The notes beneath the pieces were generated by a model. That model worked only from the letters and a program-made list of their open reading frames with translations, ran no database searches and was not told the origin of the DNA. Below are positions 6,593 to 15,237 of a stretch of DNA of 31,779 nt, one piece after another. Position 1 is the stretch's first letter. Each line of letters opens with the position of its first letter. The position numbers were made by a program, and so were the translations under genes. The DNA is from an uncultured Bacillota bacterium. GTDB lineage: Bacteria; Bacillota_I; Bacilli_A; RFN20; CAG-449. The DNA is taken from NCBI GenBank assembly GCA_902493275.1, contig CABUOQ010000023.1, positions 1 to 31,779 on the forward strand. The letters are read 5' to 3'.

Positions 6593-6621
6593 ATAATATC
6601 TCATTTTTTAACTTTTATCAA
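6593..6621 (-). promoter_or_regulatory. Promoter of tRNA-Lys
   Basis: -35 TTGATA (6621-6616) and -10 TATTAT (6598-6593) with a 17-bp spacer, ending 11 bp before the mature tRNA 5' end. It lies just downstream of the udk stop codon. Confidence 0.75.
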
Positions 6622-6631
6622 GTATCTTAGA

Positions 6632-7258
6632 TTAATTTTTATTTTCCTTAATTAAAGTTTTAATATTATTTATTAAAAATTTTGTTGCCACTCGATGTTC
6701 GCGATCATTTGGAATAATAATATCTGCATAACGAATAGTTGGTCTAACAAATAAATGATGCATTGGTCTAACAGTAGATAGATATTGCTTAACTACCATA
6801 TCTACGGTTCTTCCTCTTTCAGCCACATCCCTTTGTAAACGCCTTATAAAACGCAAATCATCATCGCAATTAACAAATACCTTAACATCTGCTAAATCGC
6901 GTATCCTGGCGTCTTCTAGCACTAAAATACCTTCTAATATGATAACTGGTTTAGGAAAAACGTGTTCTGTTTCTTTTTTTCTTGTCTGTTCAACAAAATC
7001 ATAGATTGGTTTTTCAATCTCTTCATTATTTAAAAGTTTTTTTAAATGATCAACTAACAAATCATTTTCTAAAGCGTCAGGATGATCATAATTAGTCTTT
7101 TTTCTTTCTTCACGCGTTAAGTTATCTTGGCATTTATAATAATCATCGTGTTTAAGAAATATGACATCTTCGTTTCCTAATGCTTTATTTATTTCCTCAA
7201 CAACAGTTGTTTTTCCAGATGCTGATCCTCCAGCGATACATATTAATATTGGTTTCAT
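6632..7258 (-). CDS. udk: Uridine/cytidine kinase
   Basis: A 208-aa cytosolic P-loop kinase that phosphorylates uridine and cytidine to UMP and CMP in pyrimidine salvage. Walker A is GGSASGKTT (residues 10-18). HDDYYK and NYDHPDALE form the nucleoside-binding region, KPIYDF is conserved, and VIILEGILVLED is Walker B-like. RRLQRDVAERGR is the LID with its catalytic arginines, and VRPMHHLFVRPT is typical of bacterial Udk. The length is normal. AAGGG precedes the ATG, and a near-consensus promoter lies at 7276-7304. It sits directly downstream of the nuclease/ABC operon but is transcribed separately, after a strong terminator. Its salvage role fits an upstream system that would deliver nucleosides, but that link is inferred. 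Confidence 0.94.
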   Translation of the reverse strand: MKPILICIAGGSASGKTTVVEEINKALGNEDVIFLKHDDYYKCQDNLTREERKKTNYDHPDALENDLLVDHLKKLLNNEEIEKPIYDFVEQTRKKETEHVFPKPVIILEGILVLEDARIRDLADVKVFVNCDDDLRFIRRLQRDVAERGRTVDMVVKQYLSTVRPMHHLFVRPTIRYADIIIPNDREHRVATKFLINNIKTLIKENKN

Positions 7259-7275
7259 TTCGTGTGCCCTTTACT

Positions 7276-7304
7276 ATTATAGTTAAGCTATTAAAAACTT
7301 TCAA
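7276..7304 (-). promoter_or_regulatory. Promoter of udk
   Basis: -35 TTGAAA (7304-7299), 17-bp spacer, -10 TATAAT (7281-7276): a near-perfect vegetative promoter starting transcription about 10-15 nt before the ribosome-binding site. Confidence 0.85.
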
Positions 7305-7310
7305 TTATTA

Positions 7311-7362
7311 GATAAACAAAAATGCCACCAGAGAATTCGGACTAAATCTCTAATGGCATTAA
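7311..7362 (-). terminator. Terminator of the nuclease/ABC operon
   Basis: A two-part hairpin on the minus strand: AATGCCA (7360-7354) pairs with TGGCATT (7327-7321). An inner AGAGA/TCTCT pair is separated by a small internal loop. TTTTTGTTTATC follows. It lies 24 bp after the last lipoprotein gene and isolates the operon from udk. Confidence 0.85.
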
Positions 7363-7385
7363 AAATTTAATTGTTAATAATTTAT

Positions 7386-9074
7386 TTAAGCAGCTTCGCT
7401 TATACTTTGAACTTGAATGGTGATTTTTCCTTTTGAAGAATTTGTTCCTCTAGCAAATCCAAAGACCGTGACTTTTTTACCTTCATATGAACTAACATTA
7501 ATTCCATCGTTGGCATATAAATCAATCTTATATGATGTATCTGTTGAAGCAGTTCCTACACCATAAAAATTTCCGCTCTTAATAATATAGCCTTCTGTAA
7601 TGCTTACATATTTACCAGCATAATTTGCAATTAAATCAGTATGATCTGTAGCGGCAGCTTCACTTACTAATGTAGAAGCAGTAACAACTTTTGCGGTTCC
7701 ACTTGCAGCAACAACATCATTTCCAGTAGAAATAGTTTGTACTAAAGTAGGATTTCCTAATTGAGGGAATTTATAGTTTTCAGTATAAACACCTGTCATA
7801 ACAACTTTATCACCTAATTTAACATCAGCACCAGCATAGCAGAATACGCTTGATGTTGCATCACTTAAAACGAACGCACCTGCTTCTCCAACTTTATTAA
7901 CAGCAGTAATTGTTCCAGTTAATTTTTTTAGAGTTTCTTTGTCCTTTGCTGCAACAAAATCAGCAATAGTAGACTCAACAGCGGTTACTGGAGGTACATC
8001 TGGATCAGTACCGGCTTCTTTAGTTACTTCATAGCTTTGAACTTGGAATGTTATATAAGAAGAACCAACACCTCTTACAACACCGATAACATCAACTTGA
8101 GCACCCGCTTTTTCCACCATTTCAGAAGAAGAGTGATAATATAAATTAACACAATATGATGTAGCATCAGCTGAAGTTGCTAATGTTGCATAAGTACCAT
8201 TTTTATAAATGAATGCATTCTTAATTTTAATGTATTTAGTTGAGATTGAAGTTGGATCACTAACATAATTTGCTAAATTAGAATTAATTGTATTAATATC
8301 GATTTCCTCCAACTTAGAAGAAACTTTATCTAATTGATTTTTAGCTACAACTCTAACAATTGTAGGAGCTTTTAATTGAGGGAATCCGTTAAAGTCACTA
8401 TAAATAGATGTTAATACAACTTCATCACCAAGTTCAACTTGTTGTGAAGGATTATCATATGAGAATACAGAACCAGTTTCATCGGTAATAGTGAATGAAC
8501 CTGCTTTATCTGTTTTATTAACAGCAGTAACAACTCCTTGTAAAACAGTTGGGGTCTCAGTATCCTTTTCTTTTAACCATTGAGCAATTGTTTTTGCAAC
8601 AAATGCAGGAACTTTTATGTTTTCAAATTTTAATTCTGCAGTTTCGCCATCAAGAGAAATTGTTGCAACTAAATCATAAAAAGTATCTTTTACTGAATAT
8701 TCAGCATCATATTTAACATTGATTGTAGTCTTCTTATCTGCAGTTTCACCAACTTTAACAGCTTCTTCAAGACCACCCTCTTTAATTTCGACCTTCCATT
8801 CAACTTTGTATTCAACATTATTTGAAATAACTGCTGCAACTAATTGGAAATCAGAGGTTGTTGCAGTTCCATCTTTGTATGTATCTTTGTATAATTGGAA
8901 TAATAATGTTTTAGCATCATCAATTGCTCTTGTTGATGATTCTTCTGATGATTCAACTTCAGAAACAGAAGAAGATGTTGAAGAAGTTGATGATGTAGTT
9001 TGGTTATTACAAGCTGCAACCCCTAACAAAAGTAAAAGTGATGTTGAAATAGTAAGTAATTTGTTTTTTTTCAT
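7386..9074 (-). CDS. Lipoprotein with four OB-fold-like modules
   Basis: A 562-aa surface lipoprotein. The signal peptide ends at lipobox GVAAC (C22), followed by a Ser/Thr/Glu-rich linker (25-50). After a region of about 110 residues there are two long tandem units (about 175-355 and 380-560), each made of two OB-like barrels. Parallel signatures in the two units include LQGVVTAVNKTDKAGSFTIT and LTGTITAVNKVGEAGAFVLS, GFPQLKAPTIV and KFPQLGNPTLV, and IFGF/VIGV strands before a final QVQS. OB folds commonly bind single-stranded nucleic acid or oligosaccharide; I cannot tell which here. It is the last gene of the operon, 25 nt after the nuclease lipoprotein, so nucleic-acid binding next to a nuclease is the natural hypothesis. 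OB assignment is by pattern only. Confidence 0.75.
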   Translation of the reverse strand: MKKNKLLTISTSLLLLLGVAACNNQTTSSTSSTSSSVSEVESSEESSTRAIDDAKTLLFQLYKDTYKDGTATTSDFQLVAAVISNNVEYKVEWKVEIKEGGLEEAVKVGETADKKTTINVKYDAEYSVKDTFYDLVATISLDGETAELKFENIKVPAFVAKTIAQWLKEKDTETPTVLQGVVTAVNKTDKAGSFTITDETGSVFSYDNPSQQVELGDEVVLTSIYSDFNGFPQLKAPTIVRVVAKNQLDKVSSKLEEIDINTINSNLANYVSDPTSISTKYIKIKNAFIYKNGTYATLATSADATSYCVNLYYHSSSEMVEKAGAQVDVIGVVRGVGSSYITFQVQSYEVTKEAGTDPDVPPVTAVESTIADFVAAKDKETLKKLTGTITAVNKVGEAGAFVLSDATSSVFCYAGADVKLGDKVVMTGVYTENYKFPQLGNPTLVQTISTGNDVVAASGTAKVVTASTLVSEAAATDHTDLIANYAGKYVSITEGYIIKSGNFYGVGTASTDTSYKIDLYANDGINVSSYEGKKVTVFGFARGTNSSKGKITIQVQSISEAA

Positions 9075-9099
9075 TTTTTAATTCTCCTTTATTACTATA

Positions 9100-10410
9100 T
9101 TACTCATTTATAATTAAATCATTGTAAGTAAACAAATGAACTTGATAAGAATCATTATACATATCAACAATTCCACTTGAAATGGTGATATTTTTATTTA
9201 ATAAATCAGCCTCTGTAACAAGATCCCCGTTATCCTTATATAATATCGAAGTTCTAACTGTAACTTGATTTTTATTAGCATCCACACATGTCAATGTCAT
9301 AGCGTCATCGTTATTTCCACCATTTTGAGTTGTATAAATACTATTAACTGTCAGATTCTTCATCGTGACATTTGTTCCTTGAAGTAAATTTCCGTTAGTA
9401 TTGAGTTCTTCACCATCAATTTCTGTTGGAATAACTTCATTACCTGTTGAAATTAATTTAATATTATCTTTATAATCAGGTTTTGTCGCTATATAAGTAA
9501 TACCTGATAATTGGTATGTTCCGGCTGTTTCATAAAGTTGCACAATACCAACAAATGTTAAGATATTTCCTTTTTCAATAATTGGGAAAGATGTGAATCC
9601 CATATAAACAGGTAAACCATATGTAAAATCTGTCTCAGCATCATATGATTCAACATAGGCAGTTTGACCTGCTACTCTTGTTACCAATCCTTCAAAATTA
9701 ACTTTCTTACCATTATAATCAGCAATATTAGTTCTAAGCTCTTTTAAAGTAACAACTTCAGCTGAACCATAAGGAAAATCCGGATCCTTATCATCAGAAT
9801 AATAGTATAATTTATTAGTAACGGCTTGAGTATAAGCCTTATTCATAACTTCGCTATAACAAGTAGAATTGATGTTCTTAGCCGCCGCTAAACCTTCTTG
9901 CATTATCTCTAAATTGAGAAGACGCCAATCAGCACCTGCAGTTGGACGATACCATACCCAAATCAAATATCGTGTACTTGTAGAATCTAAATTCCACATA
10001 TCATCATTTGATTCAATCATAATTTCAGCTGCATTCATCAATTTATTTTTAGTGAAATTAGAAGCTTTTTTACCCCATGGTTGGATTTTTCCTGTTGATT
10101 CAGGAGTATCTATGCCAAGATATCTAGCTTTAAGAATTCCTGTTTTTTGATCAACTTTAGAATTAAAGTGTGTCGTATCACCATCAACATATGTATGAAC
10201 AGTTACTATTTCTTTAACTCTATTTGAAGTTTCATCATATTTAAATGAAGAAGCATAATCTACGAAACCTGATTCAGAACTTTCAACACTGGAAGATATA
10301 CTAGAAGAAGTTGAGCTTATACTTGAAATATTATCAGTTCCGCATCCAACAATACCAAATATTGTTGTAAGGGAAACCATTAATCCTAAAAATAATTTAT
10401 TTTTTTTCAT
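9100..10410 (-). CDS. Secreted thermonuclease-family lipoprotein with OB-like tail
   Basis: A 436-aa lipoprotein. The signal peptide ends at lipobox GIVGC (C23), followed by a serine-rich linker to about 47. Residues 65-215 form a staphylococcal nuclease domain with the active-site set intact: D78 in VDGDTT, R96 in ARYLGIDTPES with D101 and E104, and R147 in STRYLIWVWY. Calcium-dependent cleavage of DNA and RNA at the cell surface is expected. About 220-310 and 335-435 are two beta-rich, OB-like modules (NFEGLVTRVAG and ITISSGIVDMY strands) related in style to the next gene. It follows the binding proteins by 12 nt in a tight operon. Membrane nucleases next to ABC transporters are known in mycoplasmas, where they supply nucleotide precursors. 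Confidence 0.88.
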   Translation of the reverse strand: MKKNKLFLGLMVSLTTIFGIVGCGTDNISSISSTSSSISSSVESSESGFVDYASSFKYDETSNRVKEIVTVHTYVDGDTTHFNSKVDQKTGILKARYLGIDTPESTGKIQPWGKKASNFTKNKLMNAAEIMIESNDDMWNLDSTSTRYLIWVWYRPTAGADWRLLNLEIMQEGLAAAKNINSTCYSEVMNKAYTQAVTNKLYYYSDDKDPDFPYGSAEVVTLKELRTNIADYNGKKVNFEGLVTRVAGQTAYVESYDAETDFTYGLPVYMGFTSFPIIEKGNILTFVGIVQLYETAGTYQLSGITYIATKPDYKDNIKLISTGNEVIPTEIDGEELNTNGNLLQGTNVTMKNLTVNSIYTTQNGGNNDDAMTLTCVDANKNQVTVRTSILYKDNGDLVTEADLLNKNITISSGIVDMYNDSYQVHLFTYNDLIINE

Positions 10411-10422
10411 TTATAAGTACCT

Positions 10423-11820
10423 CTATGCCTTACATTCATCAATAGCGTCTTTAAAAGCTGTATTAATAAAATTATCTATATCATTTCCTGAGTATCCCAT
10501 TACCTTATCAATAAGATTACCTACAGAATCTCTAGCTTTTGAAGATCCTTCAAATGCTGGAGAAGTAAAGTAAAAGTTCTCTTGTGAAACGGTAACGCTT
10601 GTAGATAAAGCAGCAATATTTCTTGTATTATCGGCACTTGCTAAGAAATCAGTATATACTTTATAGTCTGATACTGATTTAATAACTGGAGTATATCCTG
10701 ATGCAATAGAAAATTGTGCTTGGAAATTAACATTAGTAGTTAAAAATCTTGTTAATAGCCATGATGCCATAATCTTTTGAGGATTTCCACTATCGAAAAT
10801 ACAAACATCTGGTCCTTGTGAAATAACTTTTCCACTATTAGTAGGATCTACTTGAGGAATTGAAGCAATTCCGGTTTCAAATGGATAACTATCTCCTTTA
10901 GGAGTAGGAACTTGGTATGTTGCACCTGCTGATGAACCGATACACATATAGCATCTTTGCCCATCTTGATTAGTGAATAATCCAGAAGTATAGGCGCCAT
11001 ATAATGTCTTAGTTGTGCAATATCCTTTGTTATACCATTCTTTTATCTTCTTAACAAAAGCTTTATTAGTATCATTATTAAATACAAAATGTTCACCTTC
11101 TAAAGAAGTATATGGTGAGTTATATTGTTCTGCCAAAGTAATAAACCAGTTTGAAGATGAGTCATAGCCAAGAGGTATACTTTTTGGATCAAGCTCTTTT
11201 ATTTTAGCACAAGCGGTTTCAACTTCATCCCATGTAGTAGGAACTTTGATGTCGTTAGCTTCAAAGAAAGTCTTATCATAGTACATAACCTCTGATGATT
11301 TTGAAAATGGTAAGCAATACATCTTTCCATCACCAAAGCATCTTCCTTCTTCATAATAAGCAGTTACAAAGTCATCCTTTTGTTCTTGAGTATAGCCATA
11401 AGTTTCATCGTTAATAAGATTATCTAACGTAATAAGAGAATTGGCCTTATTATACATTGCAACATGATCAGGGTAGCAATATGCTAAATCACATTGAGAT
11501 GCACCAGCGGAAATTTGAGTTGTCATTTGATCTCTAACATCTTCATAAGATCCTATCGCTGTATGTTGTACTTTGATATTTGGATATAATTCATAAAAAT
11601 CATCGAGATAAATATCTAAAACTTCTTGTAAGTTTTGACCCATTGTATGATAGAACACTATCGTAACTGGAGTATCTGGGTCATATCCACTTGGAACATC
11701 AAAATCTATAGTTGAACTACTTGATTGACTTGTTTGACTAGTTTGAGTAGTAGTACATGCAAGTGTCAGCATTGATAACAATGCGACACCTGCTACAGAT
11801 AAAATTTTGAGTTTTTTCAT
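10423..11820 (-). CDS. ABC importer substrate-binding lipoprotein (second copy)
   Basis: A 465-aa extracellular solute-binding protein of the family-1 (MalE/UgpB-like) type. Lipobox TLAC (C22) is followed by a Thr/Ser/Gln linker. Typical features are VTIVFYHTMGQ at the first strand, NIKVQHTAIGSYEDVRDQ, LPFSKSSEVMYYDKTFFEANDIKVPTTWDEV, and the C-terminal ATKP-like stretch ASGYTPVIKSV. It is closely similar along its whole length to the upstream gene product (shared TMGQNL, GYTQEQKDDF/GLTQEQKDDF, IPLGYDS.SNWFIT, CYMCIGSSAGA). Extra cysteines (GRCFGDGKMYC) are absent from the paralogue and may form a disulfide. The start is preceded by a purine-rich site 22 nt after the previous gene. Sugar, sugar-phosphate or nucleoside ligand is undetermined. 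Confidence 0.9.
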   Translation of the reverse strand: MKKLKILSVAGVALLSMLTLACTTTQTSQTSQSSSSTIDFDVPSGYDPDTPVTIVFYHTMGQNLQEVLDIYLDDFYELYPNIKVQHTAIGSYEDVRDQMTTQISAGASQCDLAYCYPDHVAMYNKANSLITLDNLINDETYGYTQEQKDDFVTAYYEEGRCFGDGKMYCLPFSKSSEVMYYDKTFFEANDIKVPTTWDEVETACAKIKELDPKSIPLGYDSSSNWFITLAEQYNSPYTSLEGEHFVFNNDTNKAFVKKIKEWYNKGYCTTKTLYGAYTSGLFTNQDGQRCYMCIGSSAGATYQVPTPKGDSYPFETGIASIPQVDPTNSGKVISQGPDVCIFDSGNPQKIMASWLLTRFLTTNVNFQAQFSIASGYTPVIKSVSDYKVYTDFLASADNTRNIAALSTSVTVSQENFYFTSPAFEGSSKARDSVGNLIDKVMGYSGNDIDNFINTAFKDAIDECKA

Positions 11821-11842
11821 AATAATTTATTTACTTTCTATA

Positions 11843-13291
11843 TTAGACAAGTCCAATTTCATATTGGCAATTATAAATAGCATCATTGAATGCGGTATTA
11901 ATAATAGTGTCTGCGTCTCCTTTTTCAGTAAATGCCTTATTTAATAAGTTTCCAACTTCAATTCTAGCTTTAGAAGATCCTAAGAATGCTGGAGATGTAA
12001 AATAATACTCTTCTTGTTGTAAGCAAAGATTTGCAGAAACAGATGTAATATAATCATTACCAGTTTTTTTAATGTGCTCTTTGTATGCAGGAATTTCATT
12101 GACTGATTTAATAACAGGGACATATCCTGATGTAATTGCAAATTGAGCTTGGAAAGAAGCATTAGTTGTTAAGAATCTCATTAATAACCATGATGCCATT
12201 AATTTTTGTGGATCTTTTTGATCAAATAAGCAAAGTGATGGTCCTTGTGAAATAACTCTTGCATTATTAGCTGCATCTACTTGTGGAATTGAAACAATAC
12301 CTGTTTCAAATGGATAAGTTCCATCTTCTAACTTATTAGGAATTTGGTGACTTGCACCAGCAGATGAACCAATACACATATAGCATTTTTGATTTTCAGC
12401 TGCAGTTTCAGTAAATAAGCCTGAAGTATATGAACCATATAAATCTTGTGTGGTTACATAGCCTTTTTCATACCAAGTTCTAAATTCTTTAACAAATTCT
12501 TTATTAGTATCATTATTGAATAAGAAATAGCCTGTAGAAGGATCGGCAGAAGTATAAGGTGACTTTAATTGTTCAGTCATAGTAATGAACCAGTTACTTG
12601 CACTATCATATCCTAGAGGAATTGAATTAGGATCTAAGGCTTTAATTTTAGCACATACTTCTTCCATTTCATCCCATGTTGTTGGAACAGTTAAATTATT
12701 CTTTTCAAAGAATGTTTTATTGTAGTATAAGACTTCAGTAGATTTTGATAATGGTAATGTATACATATTATCATCGCCAAATTGTCTTCCCTCTTCATAA
12801 TATCCTGGAATAAAATCATCTTTTTGTTCTTGAGTTAAACCATATGTTGGATCATCAATTAAACTATCGAGTTTAACAACTCTACCTGTCTTATTGTATA
12901 AAGCAACGTGATCAGCATAACAATATGTGATATCTGGTCCTTCTCCAATAGCAAGTTCTGTTTTGTTTTGAGAGAGAACATCATCATATCCACCAATTTG
13001 TTCGTGACTTACAGTGATATTAGGATATTCTTCATAGAAATCTTCAAGGAAAATATCAAATGCATTAACTAAGTTTTGACCCATTGTTGAATAAAATTTA
13101 ATCTCAACTGGTTTATTCTTATCAAAAGTTAAAGGTAATGATGTTTCGCTTGAAACTTCTACTGATGAAGACGTTACTTCACTAGTGCTAGTTGATTCCG
13201 AAGAACTAGAAGTTACTCCACAAGCTGTAACTGAAATAGTTGTTCCGAGTACTGCTGCTAAAGATAGCAAACTAAATAATTTCTTTTTCAT
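11843..13291 (-). CDS. ABC importer substrate-binding lipoprotein (first copy)
   Basis: A 482-aa family-1 solute-binding lipoprotein with lipobox SVTAC (C24) and a Ser/Thr/Glu linker up to about 52. Conserved stretches include VEIKFYSTMGQNL, NITVSHEQIGGYDDVL, SKSTEVLYYNKTFFEKNNL, TTWDEMEEVCAKIK and SGYVPVIKSV. The N-terminal lobe motif KFYSTMGQ is unlike classic MalE and closer to UgpB-like glycerol-phosphate or sugar binders, but the ligand is not readable from sequence. It lies 12 nt after the second permease, the classic order permease-permease-binding protein, and its paralogue follows directly. Two binding proteins sharing one permease pair suggest two related ligands, for example different nucleosides or sugar phosphates (inference). 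Confidence 0.9.
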   Translation of the reverse strand: MKKKLFSLLSLAAVLGTTISVTACGVTSSSSESTSTSEVTSSSVEVSSETSLPLTFDKNKPVEIKFYSTMGQNLVNAFDIFLEDFYEEYPNITVSHEQIGGYDDVLSQNKTELAIGEGPDITYCYADHVALYNKTGRVVKLDSLIDDPTYGLTQEQKDDFIPGYYEEGRQFGDDNMYTLPLSKSTEVLYYNKTFFEKNNLTVPTTWDEMEEVCAKIKALDPNSIPLGYDSASNWFITMTEQLKSPYTSADPSTGYFLFNNDTNKEFVKEFRTWYEKGYVTTQDLYGSYTSGLFTETAAENQKCYMCIGSSAGASHQIPNKLEDGTYPFETGIVSIPQVDAANNARVISQGPSLCLFDQKDPQKLMASWLLMRFLTTNASFQAQFAITSGYVPVIKSVNEIPAYKEHIKKTGNDYITSVSANLCLQQEEYYFTSPAFLGSSKARIEVGNLLNKAFTEKGDADTIINTAFNDAIYNCQYEIGLV

Positions 13292-13303
13292 AAAATCTCC
13301 TTT

Positions 13304-14284
13304 TTAGCCTTTAATTCCACTTCTGGACACTCCTCTCATAATGTATTTTCTAAAACATAAGAATACAATGAAAAGAGGCATTGAAACTATCGCAACCGCC
13401 GCCATTTGAACTGGATAGTCGGTTTCTGTACCATTATCTACTGTAAAGGCTGTACCACGTAGACCATTGGTAATAAGTTGGTGTAATGAATCGTTTGCAA
13501 TCAAACGAGGCCATATATATGAATTCCATGATCCCATCATTTTCAAAATAGTAATTGTAATGATTGTTGGGAGAGCTAACGGAATCATAACCTTAATTAA
13601 GTATTTTATATCGCTAGTTCCATCGACTTTAGCTGCTAGATAAAGTTCATTTGGAACTTGTTTAAAGTTTTGTCTCAATAAATAAATATAGAAAACAGAA
13701 ACCAAGAAAGGAACAATAAGTGCCGCAAAGGTATTACCCCATTTAAACTTTACTTGTACTGTCTCATAATTTGTAATCGTGAATAATTCGCCAGGAATCA
13801 TCATCGTCATAAGTAAAAGACCAAACATTAAATCTCTACCTTTAAACTCTAATCTTGCAAAAGCAAAGGCACATAGAATAGTAATTACTAATGATAATAA
13901 AGTAGATAATACTCCAACAAACAGTGTGTTTAAGAACAATTTACCTAAATCGGCATCATTAAATGCTCTTAAATAGTTTTCAAAATGAACAATTTCTGGC
14001 CAGAAAGTTGGAGTGGAACGCTTATATTCAGTTAAATCCTTAAGCGAAGAGTTAATCATCCAATAAAATGGGAATAATATAACTATCGCTAAAAAAATCA
14101 ATAAAGCATAAACTAAGATATTGCCAAGTACTTTTCTAACCTTCTGGGATCTTGTAAGTTTGACAACATCCAATCTTTCTTCGTGTGGGATAAACAAAGA
14201 AGCATCTACTTTTGAATTGCTATTTGAAGCTAGTGCAGGAGTAGGAGTTACTTCTTTATTATTTTTTTCTTCTAATTCAGACAT
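13304..14284 (-). CDS. ABC importer permease, MalG/UgpE type
   Basis: A 326-aa inner-membrane subunit of a carbohydrate-type (CUT1) importer. An N-terminal polar tail of about 55 residues precedes six transmembrane helices. The first is LVYALLIFLAIVILFPFYWMI, and WMINSSLKDLTEY is the usual MalG start. The cytoplasmic EAA loop reads AAKVDGTSDIKYLIKVMIPL and docks on the ATPase. The C-terminus GVSRSGIKG is the standard MalG-type ending. A good SD (GGAGG) precedes the ATG and the gene follows the other permease by 12 nt. The N-terminal extension is longer than in most MalG proteins and has no recognisable motif. Confidence 0.93.
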   Translation of the reverse strand: MSELEEKNNKEVTPTPALASNSNSKVDASLFIPHEERLDVVKLTRSQKVRKVLGNILVYALLIFLAIVILFPFYWMINSSLKDLTEYKRSTPTFWPEIVHFENYLRAFNDADLGKLFLNTLFVGVLSTLLSLVITILCAFAFARLEFKGRDLMFGLLLMTMMIPGELFTITNYETVQVKFKWGNTFAALIVPFLVSVFYIYLLRQNFKQVPNELYLAAKVDGTSDIKYLIKVMIPLALPTIITITILKMMGSWNSYIWPRLIANDSLHQLITNGLRGTAFTVDNGTETDYPVQMAAVAIVSMPLFIVFLCFRKYIMRGVSRSGIKG

Positions 14285-14296
14285 ATTTTCTCCTCC

Positions 14297-15235
14297 TTAA
14301 TAATGCACTTTCTTTTTTGATACATAGAGATTAATCAATGTTACAACAAGAATAATTGCAAATAGAATTAAAGCTGCTGCAGAAGCCTTACCATAGTTAT
14401 CTTGTGATATTTGAGCATAGACATATCCAACCATAGTATTAAGTCTTTCCTTACCACCAGCTGGTCCCATATTTTCACCAAAGACACCGATGATACTTGA
14501 GTACTCTTTAAAGCCACCCATGAATCCAGTGATTATAACATATGCAATCATTGGTGAGAGTAAAGGAACTGTAATCTTCCAGAATACTCTTCCTTTAGAA
14601 GCACCATCAATTTTAGCAGCATCATAATATTGTTTATTTACGCTTTGTAATCCACCTAAGAGAATTAAAATCTTAAATGGTAGTGCGTTCCATACAATGT
14701 AGATAGACATAACCGCTATATTTGCGGCATAGCTACTACCTTGGTTAATCCAGTTAATAGGTTTTGCTCCAAACGCCATAATGATATTATTGATAATACC
14801 CCATGATTGAGCATCATTTCCAGTTGGATTAAGACCAACAATATTAAACATCATTGCGAATACCATACCGATTGCAATTGAGTTTGTAACGTATGGTAAG
14901 AAATAAATAGTTTGAAATAATTTTGAAAATTTTGGAATTGAATTTAGAAATACTGATACAAGCAAAGCAAGAAAGCATGAGATTGGAACAGTAATAATTG
15001 TTAATAATACCGTATTTTTAAGGCAATCAATAAATCCCTTATATTTTACTACACTAACGAAATTACTAAATCCGAAAGAGAATGTTTGACCTCCTTGAGC
15101 GCCTAAAGGCGAGTAGTTTTCTAAAAATGCAATTCTAACAGTATTAATTATAGGCCAGACAGTAAATATTAATAGCAAGACAATCGCCGGTAATAAATAT
15201 ATCCACGCCTTCCATTGTTGTTTAGAATCTACCAT
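14297..15235 (-). CDS. ABC importer permease, MalF/UgpA type
   Basis: A 312-aa membrane protein with six predicted helices. The first, AWIYLLPAIVLLLIFTVWPII, ends in the FTVWPI(I/Y) motif of MalF-type permeases. The EAA loop is AAKIDGASKGRVFWKITVPLLSP. It pairs with the MalG-type subunit to form the translocation pore. It starts 2 nt after the ATPase stop, so the two genes are probably translationally coupled. A loop rich in Gly/Asn between helices 3 and 4 (about 128-155) is longer than usual, but the family is clear. Confidence 0.93.
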   Translation of the reverse strand: MVDSKQQWKAWIYLLPAIVLLLIFTVWPIINTVRIAFLENYSPLGAQGGQTFSFGFSNFVSVVKYKGFIDCLKNTVLLTIITVPISCFLALLVSVFLNSIPKFSKLFQTIYFLPYVTNSIAIGMVFAMMFNIVGLNPTGNDAQSWGIINNIIMAFGAKPINWINQGSSYAANIAVMSIYIVWNALPFKILILLGGLQSVNKQYYDAAKIDGASKGRVFWKITVPLLSPMIAYVIITGFMGGFKEYSSIIGVFGENMGPAGGKERLNTMVGYVYAQISQDNYGKASAAALILFAIILVVTLINLYVSKKKVHY

Positions 15236-15237
15236 AA

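Noticed and set aside
8719..9081. Plus-strand open frame of 120 codons
   Set aside because: Antisense to the signal peptide and serine-rich linker of the OB lipoprotein; a shadow of its codon use.
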